This document shows, in pieces, positions 57,412 to 64,000 of a stretch of DNA of 64,000 nt (the stretch's first letter is position 1; every line of letters starts with the position of its first letter). The stretch is taken from NCBI RefSeq assembly GCF_001468135.1, contig NZ_LNYU01000009.1, positions 123,920 to 187,919 of the forward strand, in the 5' to 3' direction. Position numbers and translations under genes: made by a program. The DNA is from Legionella santicrucis. GTDB taxonomy: Bacteria; Pseudomonadota; Gammaproteobacteria; Legionellales; Legionellaceae. A model generated the notes under the pieces. It was not told where the DNA came from, searched no databases, and worked only from the letters and a program-made list of their open reading frames with translations.

Positions 57412-58884
57412 ATGAAAAAATTTGCAGGATTAGTGATTATCCTGGCCGTTCTAATTCTAGGCGGATATTATGGCATGGGTGTTCTTACTGAAAAGTCCAT
57501 TAGAAAGACTATTGAAGTAATCGATCAATCAAACGGTTTATATGCTGATATTGAACAATACCACAGAGGGTTGTTTGATTCTGAGGCTAAAATTAAATGG
57601 CGTTTACATATTCCTGAGCGTGTTGTAACCGATGCTAATGGACAAACCCAAACTCTTCCTGCTCAAGATTATAGAACAGAGATGCCATTAACAATTCACC
57701 ACGGTCCAGTTATTGTTGCTAATAGTCATATACGTTTTGGATTAGGATATGCAGAAGCAGTTTTCCCATTCCCACCACAATATAACGATCAGTTTAATGC
57801 ACAATTCACACAAGACTCAATAAAACCACAATTGGATTTAAGTATATTTGTTAATTACCTTAATGAAAGCACTGTCGACTTTAAAGTTCCTACGTTTAAA
57901 TTACTTGCAAAAGATGGTTCTGGTAATTTTGAATGGTTAGGGATGGATTCTAGTACAACCATGACTTCGGGAGTGACGAAAGTTAAGGGTAATGTTGTTT
58001 TAGATGGATTGAATGCAATTAAAGACGATACCAAAATTACTTTAAGCAAGGTGACTAGTGATTATGATTTGCACGAAACACCAGCCGGGTTGTATTTGGG
58101 TGATGCAAATTTTAGTTTGCCAATTTTTGATGTTTTTGTGAAAGATCAAAAAATGTTTGAGATTAATGGTCTTGTCATCAAATCAGATAGCGATATTGAG
58201 CAACACCTTTTTAATACGCATTTTAATGTTAGCTTAAAATCCATGTTAGCCAACGGTCAAAATTATGGTCCAGGAGATTTAGAAGTTGCATTAAGAAATC
58301 TTGATGCTGATGTATTAGCTAAAATCAATGCGCAAACACGGGCTATGCAAAATGGTGATGAGGTGCAACGCCAACAAGCAATGCTCGCTTTGTTACCTGA
58401 ATTACCGAAATTATTTAGTAAGGGTGCGGAGTTTGAAATATCTCAACTCAGCTTCAAAATTCCTCAAGGACAGATTGAAGGAAACCTTTATATTACTTTG
58501 CCTAAAGGAGAGAATTCTAATCCTTTTGAATTAATGCAAAAAGTTCAAGGTAAAGCTAAATTACAAGTTCCTGCTGAAGCAGTAAAAGAAATTATGAAAC
58601 AGTCAATAATACAGCAGCTAGCTAAAGAGCCTGATTTACAACAAGCCTTAGTGCAACAATTACAGGCGAATCAAAGTGCTAATCAAACTGCAGGCAAAAC
58701 CAATCAGCCAGCACTAACTCCTGAACAACTAGCTGATATGCAGACTGAAAAACAATTAAATGCATTACAGCAATCTGGTTTAATTATTGTTCAAGGTACA
58801 GATTACATCATCGAAGTCTCTTTAGAGCAGGGTAAATTTATAATTAATGGCAAGCCTTATGATCCTTCAATGATGAAGTTCTAG
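57412..58884 (+). CDS. DUF945 (YdgA-like) family protein
   Basis: This 490-aa protein starts at the ATG at 57412 with GGAGAACAG upstream. It has one N-terminal membrane helix or signal anchor (about 3-22) and a long periplasmic beta-rich part. The LYADIEQYHRGLFDSEA segment is typical of DUF945/YdgA proteins, in which this repeats as a strand pattern. The C-terminal third has a Gln/Asn-rich insert (about 415-440) before the end. Function is unknown in the family. Confidence 0.85.
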   Translation: MKKFAGLVIILAVLILGGYYGMGVLTEKSIRKTIEVIDQSNGLYADIEQYHRGLFDSEAKIKWRLHIPERVVTDANGQTQTLPAQDYRTEMPLTIHHGPVIVANSHIRFGLGYAEAVFPFPPQYNDQFNAQFTQDSIKPQLDLSIFVNYLNESTVDFKVPTFKLLAKDGSGNFEWLGMDSSTTMTSGVTKVKGNVVLDGLNAIKDDTKITLSKVTSDYDLHETPAGLYLGDANFSLPIFDVFVKDQKMFEINGLVIKSDSDIEQHLFNTHFNVSLKSMLANGQNYGPGDLEVALRNLDADVLAKINAQTRAMQNGDEVQRQQAMLALLPELPKLFSKGAEFEISQLSFKIPQGQIEGNLYITLPKGENSNPFELMQKVQGKAKLQVPAEAVKEIMKQSIIQQLAKEPDLQQALVQQLQANQSANQTAGKTNQPALTPEQLADMQTEKQLNALQQSGLIIVQGTDYIIEVSLEQGKFIINGKPYDPSMMKF

Positions 58885-58996
58885 AGGAAAAATTTTAAGG
58901 TGTAGTTTGCAAAAGCGGTCTACACCTAATTAGAACTTTTTGAACTTGTAATGAATATTGATTATTGATTTTTAATGCGGATTTGTTAGTTGGCCC

Positions 58997-59025
58997 TTGT
59001 TTCAAGTGGCTTGATTCGGTAATAT
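58997..59025 (+). promoter_or_regulatory. Sigma-70-type promoter for fis
   Basis: TTGTTT (58997-59002) and TAATAT (59020-59025) have a 17-base spacer. The fis start is 30 bases further, with AAGAGGAG as its ribosome site. Confidence 0.55.
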
Positions 59026-59054
59026 ACTTTTTTTAAAAAGAGGAGCTAATAATA

Positions 59055-59336
59055 ATGACAACAATCAGTAATGAAGTAGTGGATAACACCGCTTCTCTGG
59101 CTGAAAGCGTAACTCTTTCAGTGCAAAAATACTTTTCAGAACTTAAAGGAACTGATCCTGTTGACTTATACCAGTTTGTACTCGAAGAAATTGAGACCCC
59201 GTTATTTCGTGCCGTTATGGAGCATTGCAAGTATAATCAATCTAGAGCTGCAATAATGCTAGGTATTAGTCGAGGAACATTGAGAACTAAATTGCGCCGT
59301 TATTTTGATGATAAGTATGTAGGCACACGTGATTAG
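59055..59336 (+). CDS. fis: Fis-family nucleoid protein
   Basis: Fis bends DNA and adjusts transcription with growth phase; in Legionella several Fis paralogues act on effector genes. The 93-aa protein has the N-terminal beta-hairpin region and the C-terminal helix-turn-helix: YNQSRAAIMLGISRGTLRTKL with Asn, Arg and Lys in DNA-contact positions (residues 62-82, shown in part). The dusB partner found beside fis in enterics is absent. A strong terminator follows. Confidence 0.95.
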   Translation: MTTISNEVVDNTASLAESVTLSVQKYFSELKGTDPVDLYQFVLEEIETPLFRAVMEHCKYNQSRAAIMLGISRGTLRTKLRRYFDDKYVGTRD

Positions 59337-59348
59337 TTTAAATTTCAT

Positions 59349-59373
59349 AAGGAGCTAATAAGCTCCTTTTTTT
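59349..59373 (+). terminator. Rho-independent terminator of fis
   Basis: The stem AAGGAGCT (59349-59356) and AGCTCCTT (59361-59368) has an AATA loop and runs straight into a T-run ending at 59373. It starts 12 bases after the fis stop. This is the clearest terminator in the window. Confidence 0.92.
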
Positions 59374-59799
59374 AATCCATAGTATTTGTGTTAAGTGAAG
59401 GCGTTCACTTAGCAAATTAAGCATGCACAAACTTTACAGATCCTAAAGAACACCAATTATTCCAGAAACCACAACTTCTTACCGTTTTTAAACCTTCTGC
59501 TTTAACGGTGGGTGCTGTTTTTCAAAAACCTAGGGTTGGTGTGGTGATGCCGAAGCTTAATCTCATTTATGTTGTCTATATTAACGTGAGTTTCGTATAA
59601 GAACACGTGGTTTTACTTCAAATCGTTCGAGATGAAAATTGGATCCAAATAGTTTTTTTAGCCTAAACAGACGTTAAGTAACTGTATAAATACAGCAGAA
59701 AATGTAATGAGAATTATGTATTTATTTTGTAGCCATTTTTCAAAGAGGATGGGACGCCAAGGAGGTTTGTAGCCTGTTTCCCAGGCTACAGGCTATGCT
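59374..59799. other. Gap between convergent fis and prs
   Basis: This stretch of 426 bases has no supported gene. A stop-free plus-strand frame without start codon covers 59424-59600 (58 codons). Near the prs end TGTAGCCTG (59769-59777) and CAGGCTACA (59783-59791) form a perfect 9-bp stem with a 5-base loop, probably a transcript-end hairpin of prs, though without a T-run. Confidence 0.5.
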
Positions 59800-60747
59800 T
59801 TATTCAGCAAACATAGAACTTACGGATTCTTCTATATTGACCCGTTTAATGGCTTGTGCAAGCATTTCGGATAAACTAACAACACGAATTTTTTCGCATT
59901 TACGTGCCTCAGCTGATAAAGGGATGGTATCAGTTACTACTATTTCATCAAGACAAGAGTTTTTAATATTATTTATTGCATGCCCAGATAATACAGGATG
60001 AGTAATATATGCTCTTACACTATGGGCGCCATTTTTTTTGAGCTCATGAGCGGCTGAGCAAAGAGTACCAGCAGTATCTACAATATCATCAACAATAATG
60101 CAGCTTTTATTAGTAGGATCACCAATAATATGCATTACTTCAGATTTATTAGGGCCGCTACGCCGCTTATCAATAATGCATAATTCCGCATGATCAAGTC
60201 GCTTCGCTACAGCTCTAGCTCTAACAACCCCACCTACATCGGGGGAAATTATCATTATGTTTTTTAAATTTTGCTTTGTGATGTCGTCAAGAAGTATGGG
60301 CGTGGCATAGACGTTATCAACGGGCATATAGAAAAAGCCCTGGATTTGATCCGCATGTAAGTCAACTGTAAGAACTCGGCAAATCCCTACGGATGCCATC
60401 ATGTCAGCAACAACCTTTGCTGTAATAGGGACACGAGCGGATCGAACACGTCTATCTTGTCGAGCATAGCCAAAATAAGGAACTACCGCTGTAATACGAG
60501 CAGCAGATGATCTTCTTAATGCATCTGCCATAGTTAATAGTTCCATTAAATTATTATTTGACGGGGCGCAAGTGGATTGAATTATAAAAACATCTTTGCC
60601 ACGGACATTTTCTAAAATTTCAATCATGGTTTCTCCATCACTAAAAGTACCAACTGTAGCTTGACCAATAGGTATTTTTAAATGAGAAGAAATTTGTTGT
60701 GCTAACTCCGGATTCGCATTTCCGGAAAAAATCATCATTGTGGACAT
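59800..60747 (-). CDS. prs: Prs, ribose-phosphate pyrophosphokinase
   Basis: Prs makes phosphoribosyl pyrophosphate from ribose 5-phosphate and ATP. The 315-aa protein is the usual length. Motifs are [29 protein letters not shown], the metal-site [12 protein letters not shown] and the PRPP-loop [16 protein letters not shown] lies about ten bases before the ATG. It is transcribed away from tRNA-Gln, which lies just upstream on the same strand. Confidence 0.98.
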   Translation of the reverse strand: MSTMMIFSGNANPELAQQISSHLKIPIGQATVGTFSDGETMIEILENVRGKDVFIIQSTCAPSNNNLMELLTMADALRRSSAARITAVVPYFGYARQDRRVRSARVPITAKVVADMMASVGICRVLTVDLHADQIQGFFYMPVDNVYATPILLDDITKQNLKNIMIISPDVGGVVRARAVAKRLDHAELCIIDKRRSGPNKSEVMHIIGDPTNKSCIIVDDIVDTAGTLCSAAHELKKNGAHSVRAYITHPVLSGHAINNIKNSCLDEIVVTDTIPLSAEARKCEKIRVVSLSEMLAQAIKRVNIEESVSSMFAE

Positions 60748-60895
60748 GTGTATAAAGCCTTCGATCTAGGTTAATCATTTAACTTAAACACATAGCAGAA
60801 GACAGCCAAAAAGATATTATTATTATTTGAGCATTACAAGAACGCATCCTTCCAGGTTATCTTCTGCTGTCTGTTTACTTGAATCAACAAGAAAG

Positions 60896-60970
60896 TGGCA
60901 GGGGTGCTAGGATTCGAACCTAGGTATGCAGGGATCAAAACCCTGTGCCTTACCGCTTGGCGACACCCCT
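60896..60970 (-). tRNA. tRNA-Gln (anticodon UUG)
   Basis: The minus strand folds as a 75-nt tRNA including an encoded CCA. The acceptor arms are AGGGGTG and CACCCCT, the D arm is GCCAAGCGGTAAGGC, the anticodon stem CAGGG/CCCTG frames TTTTGAT (anticodon TTG), and the T arm CTAGG/CCTAG has the TTCGAAT loop. Anticodon and overall sequence match bacterial tRNA-Gln. It precedes prs on the same strand and might share its transcript. Confidence 0.97.
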
Positions 60971-61180
60971 AAAATTTGTAGATTCTTAAATACTCCGTGC
61001 ATTAACTACGTTCATCCCTACAAATGTGTTGCGTATTTTGCAGTGGTTTTTGAAACATGTCAACTTTGAAAGCAATAATTTTTTGTATTTTTTAAATAAA
61101 CTAGGAATTGACATTAAAGCAAGAATAACATATAGGATGAGCCTTTGATAGGGCTCATCAAGCAGATATTGCTGGAAAAT

Positions 61181-61780
61181 TTATACAGTCCAATTTTGAA
61201 TGACCATTTTAACCATTACCCCATTTCCTTGTAGATGAATCATACTTGGAAGATCAGTGCCTTTGACGGAGGTGTATTTAGCGAAATTAATTGTATATCC
61301 ACTTTGTTTTAATTGGGTTAAATGGTTATATTGATCTCGATGTTCTGCTGCAACTGAACCAGGAGCAGGTAATCCTCTTACCCAATAATAAAGATTGTTT
61401 ACAGGTAATCTAATCCCAGTTTGTTGGGCAAGTAGCTCGTCAGCATTGTGAGATGTAATTTTTTTTGGCCCATCTTGGAAGGTAACTGTATTCCCTTTTT
61501 TGTCGATGAGTACTGTTCCGCCTCCTAAAGGACCCATTAAACGAATTTGATAGGTATTAGGGCCATTTTGCACCCAGTTCATAGTAGCTGACCATCCCTT
61601 AGATTTGCTTTTAGCGGCCATTGCACCACGAATTTCCCACGATGAAATTGTTTCGGTTTTTTCTTTACGTTGTTCTACGGGTATGACTTTATTTTCAGGC
61701 AATTCGGCTGCTGGTCGAGGAGGGGCACAAGCGGTTAAAAGACAAACAGGAATGATTGCTAGCTTTATTAAATTATTCAT
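61181..61780 (-). CDS. lolB: LolB, outer-membrane lipoprotein receptor
   Basis: LolB takes lipoproteins from LolA and inserts them into the outer membrane. The 199-aa protein has a lipobox LTAC (Cys18). The mature part has SSWEIRGAMAAKSKSKGWSA, then NTYQIRLMGPLGGGTVLI, and NNLYYWVRGLPAPG, the family's marker near the middle. GAGGTGATCA precedes the ATG. It diverges from coaD. The ispE gene that often follows lolB is not next to it here. Confidence 0.94.
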   Translation of the reverse strand: MNNLIKLAIIPVCLLTACAPPRPAAELPENKVIPVEQRKEKTETISSWEIRGAMAAKSKSKGWSATMNWVQNGPNTYQIRLMGPLGGGTVLIDKKGNTVTFQDGPKKITSHNADELLAQQTGIRLPVNNLYYWVRGLPAPGSVAAEHRDQYNHLTQLKQSGYTINFAKYTSVKGTDLPSMIHLQGNGVMVKMVIQNWTV

Positions 61781-61861
61781 TGATCACCTCAAGTCCTTTT
61801 TTGTAGTTTTTCAATTAACAATACGCTAGACTGTTGTGATATGCAATTAGTCTTAACCATA

Positions 61862-62365
61862 ATGAAATTAAAAGCAATTTATCCTGGCACATTTGATCCT
61901 GTTACTAATGGACATGTTGATATTATCAGTCGAGCAGCTAAAATTTTCCCTGAAATTGTTGTGGGTGTAGCAAGCAATAAGGCAAAACGTCCCTTTTTAC
62001 CCATGGAGACAAGAATCAATCTGCTGCAAGAGTCTCTGGCACATTTACCAGGAGTTTCCGTTCTAGGTTTTGAGAACTTATTAATTGATTTTGTATTAGA
62101 GCAAAACGCGGGGATTATTTTGCGAGGTTTAAGAGCGGTATCTGATTTTGAATATGAATTTCAATTGGCTGGAATGAATAGAAAATTATCAAAAAAAATA
62201 GAAACTATCTTTTTAACCCCATCAGAAAATTTAATGTTTATTTCTTCTACTTTGGTGCGAGAAATCGCATTTTTAGATGGAGATATTTCTCAGTTTGTTC
62301 CTTCTTGTGTTGTTAGAGAGTTAAAAAAGAGACAAAATGAAAATCAAACTACGAAAAATTCATAA
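61862..62365 (+). CDS. coaD: CoaD, phosphopantetheine adenylyltransferase
   Basis: CoaD makes dephospho-CoA from phosphopantetheine and ATP. I start at the ATG at 61862 ([13 protein letters not shown]), giving 168 residues; the upstream ATG at 61841 adds seven residues and has no better ribosome site. The motifs are [13 protein letters not shown] (TxGH type), [20 protein letters not shown] and the ISSTLVREI end. Its end overlaps the following ggt gene by 29 bases. Confidence 0.97.
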   Translation: MKLKAIYPGTFDPVTNGHVDIISRAAKIFPEIVVGVASNKAKRPFLPMETRINLLQESLAHLPGVSVLGFENLLIDFVLEQNAGIILRGLRAVSDFEYEFQLAGMNRKLSKKIETIFLTPSENLMFISSTLVREIAFLDGDISQFVPSCVVRELKKRQNENQTTKNS

Positions 62366-64000
62366 GAGTATTTGCCTTGTACTTTGCGCTAATTTATTTT
62401 ATGCCAATACGAATAGTTTTGCAGAGCAATATAATGCAAAACCTCCTGGGTATGCGGTCGCAAGTGCTCATCCATTAGCTACCAATGCAGGGCTGGAAAT
62501 TTTAGCTCATGGAGGGAATGCCTTTGACGCTGCGGTAGCTGTATCAGCAGTGTTGGGTGTTGTTGAACCTTATCATTCTGGTTTGGGTGGTGGAGGATTT
62601 TGGCTATTGCATCAAGAAGATCAACATAAAAATATTTTTATCGATGCTCGTGAAACAGCACCTATGGCTGCCAAACAGGATATGTATTTGGCACCAGATG
62701 GTAGTGTGGTACCGGGTTTATCGCTAAATGGGGGATTAGCAGCAGCAATTCCTGGAGAACCTGCCGCTTTAGCATATATTGCAAAAAATTATGGGCGATT
62801 ACCTTTGGAGAAAACTCTTGCCCCTGCTATTAGATTGGCAGAAAACGGTTTTCCAGTGGATAAACAGCTTTATACTTTCTTGAAGAATGAAGATAGATTT
62901 AGGCAAATTAAAAAATACCCGGCTACTGCAGCAATTTTTCTAAAAGATGGGCGACCTTATTTAATCGGCGATCGCTTAGTACAAAAGGACTTGGCGAAGA
63001 CATTAAAGTTAATTGCTAAAAAGGGAGAACAGGGTTTTTATACGGGGGAAGTAGCAGAAAAATTAGTCAAAGGTGTCAATGGTGCAGGCGGGATTTGGAC
63101 CTTGGCTGATTTAGCTCAGTATCGGATTAAGGTAAGAGAACCTTTAATAGGAGCCTACCATAATATGCTTATTATCACGGCTCCCCCACCTTCAGCAGGC
63201 GGCATTGCTTTATTAACAATGCTGAATATATTGTCTCACTATCCTCTTGCTTCATTTTCTAAAGTGCAATGGATACATTATCTGGTCGAATCTATGCGGC
63301 TTGCTTATTGGCAAAGGGAGCAATTTTTAGGAGATCCTGATTTTGTGAGTATGCCTGTAGAGAAGTTAATTTCTGCAGAAAATGGTAAGCAATTAAGTAC
63401 CTTAATTTCCCCAGATAAAGCTACTGCAAGTTCGGTTTTACAAGGACAATCAAAAAAAACTACAACTAAATCCCCGGGCTCTACAAGTACAACACATATC
63501 TCGATTATTGACGCCGAAGGGAATCGTGTTGCCGCAACGATGACCATAAATTATATTTTTGGCTCTAGCGTTGTCGCTGAAGGAACTGGTGTTTTGTTGA
63601 ATGATGAAATGGATGATTTTTCAAGCAAAGTCGGTGAAGAAAATGTTTTTGGTATTGTTGGGGCTGATAAAAACTCTATTGAACCTGGCAAAAGACCCTT
63701 ATCAAGCATGACGCCTACATTTCTCGAGTTACCGGGACGAGTTGCGATTTTAGGCACTCCAGGAGGTAGTCGTATCCCTACGATGATATTAATTGCATCT
63801 TTGGTGTTTAAAGATGCGTATGGCGCAATCAGTATGGTTTCTGCTATGCGTTTCCATCATCAGTATTTACCTGATATTTTGCAGTTTGAACCGGATACAT
63901 TTCCACCAACAATTCAAGAAGCTTTAACAGCAATGGGATATCGCCTGATGCCATTAGGACAATATTATGGTGATATGCAAGCAATTACGTGGGATAAGCA
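62337..64000 (+). CDS. ggt: Gamma-glutamyltransferase (3' end outside window)
   Basis: An open frame from the ATG at 62337 runs to the right edge without a stop (554 codons seen). It has a signal peptide (basic start, then [12 protein letters not shown], cleavage near SFA) and gamma-glutamyltransferase marks: [34 protein letters not shown]. The autocatalytic cleavage and nucleophile Thr lie in [11 protein letters not shown], followed by PLSSMTP. The enzyme splits gamma-glutamyl bonds of glutathione in the periplasm. The start overlaps coaD by 29 bases. Only the last few residues should be missing. Confidence 0.94.
   Translation, partial: MKIKLRKIHKSICLVLCANLFYANTNSFAEQYNAKPPGYAVASAHPLATNAGLEILAHGGNAFDAAVAVSAVLGVVEPYHSGLGGGGFWLLHQEDQHKNIFIDARETAPMAAKQDMYLAPDGSVVPGLSLNGGLAAAIPGEPAALAYIAKNYGRLPLEKTLAPAIRLAENGFPVDKQLYTFLKNEDRFRQIKKYPATAAIFLKDGRPYLIGDRLVQKDLAKTLKLIAKKGEQGFYTGEVAEKLVKGVNGAGGIWTLADLAQYRIKVREPLIGAYHNMLIITAPPPSAGGIALLTMLNILSHYPLASFSKVQWIHYLVESMRLAYWQREQFLGDPDFVSMPVEKLISAENGKQLSTLISPDKATASSVLQGQSKKTTTKSPGSTSTTHISIIDAEGNRVAATMTINYIFGSSVVAEGTGVLLNDEMDDFSSKVGEENVFGIVGADKNSIEPGKRPLSSMTPTFLELPGRVAILGTPGGSRIPTMILIASLVFKDAYGAISMVSAMRFHHQYLPDILQFEPDTFPPTIQEALTAMGYRLMPLGQYYGDMQAITWDK

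Noticed and set aside
59424..59600. 58-codon stop-free frame between fis and prs
   Set aside because: It lacks a start codon at its beginning and a ribosome site. The composition is not clearly protein-like, so I list it only as part of the gap.
59769..59791. Perfect 9-bp hairpin beside prs as a rho-independent terminator
   Set aside because: Neither side has a T-run, so only a transcript-end hairpin is suggested within the gap entry.
1..64000. CRISPR arrays, insertion sequences, integrases, rRNA
   Set aside because: I looked for regularly spaced direct repeats, transposase or integrase motifs and rRNA signatures and found none. The single tRNA has no integrase or flanking duplication next to it.

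Overview
The window is an AT-rich gammaproteobacterial chromosome segment, almost certainly from a Legionella species other than a standard L. pneumophila. The main reasons are the dotD-dotC-dotB block of the Dot/Icm type IVB secretion system, a LetE-like protein just after pdxH, and two or three effector-like proteins at the left edge. No insertion sequence, prophage, CRISPR array or rRNA was seen. The species call is inference; the gene family calls rest on motifs visible in the translations.

Layout. (1) 1-4.8 kb is an accessory stretch: a partial gene tail, a candidate ankyrin plus cysteine-protease-like effector, a gene-poor remnant, a membrane/coiled-coil protein, an orphan 170-aa protein and a stand-alone DRE-TIM aldolase. 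(2) 4.9-10.8 kb (minus strand) holds two M16 peptidase-family proteins, rsmD, then dotD-dotC-dotB. (3) 10.9-14.4 kb holds ftsY-ftsE-ftsX-rpoH, the classic gammaproteobacterial order. (4) 14.5-16.3 kb has two alpha/beta hydrolases. (5) 16.6-35.9 kb is the most unusual part: a 1324-aa non-ribosomal-peptide-synthetase-like protein with the layout of epsilon-poly-lysine synthetase, then a complete pelABCDEFG exopolysaccharide operon. In this operon pelB is split in two. It is extended by a UDP-sugar epimerase (PelX-like) and a metallo-beta-lactamase plus Rieske protein resembling CMP-Neu5Ac and UDP-MurNAc hydroxylases.

(6) 36-39.8 kb has panC and panB on the minus strand, then an alpha/beta hydrolase and zapE on the plus strand, with a GC-rich perfect hairpin in the divergent gap. 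(7) 39.9-42.6 kb is feoABC behind a Fur-box-like palindrome. (8) 43.6-53.7 kb is the TCA block sdhCDAB-sucAB-sucCD. (9) 53.7-64 kb contains pdxH, letE-like, an SseB-family gene, an MFS transporter, a DUF945 protein, fis, prs, tRNA-Gln, lolB, coaD and a truncated gamma-glutamyltransferase gene.

How parts work together. The pel genes form one tightly overlapping transcription unit. PelF polymerises and PelD/E/G move the polymer across the inner membrane under cyclic-di-GMP control; the binding residues are conserved by position. PelA deacetylates and trims it, and PelB/PelC export it. The PelX-like epimerase could supply UDP-GalNAc. The terminal Rieske/MBL protein suggests an extra N-glycolyl modification of the sugar nucleotide, which is the most promising candidate for an undescribed system here. 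This is inference and has not been tested.
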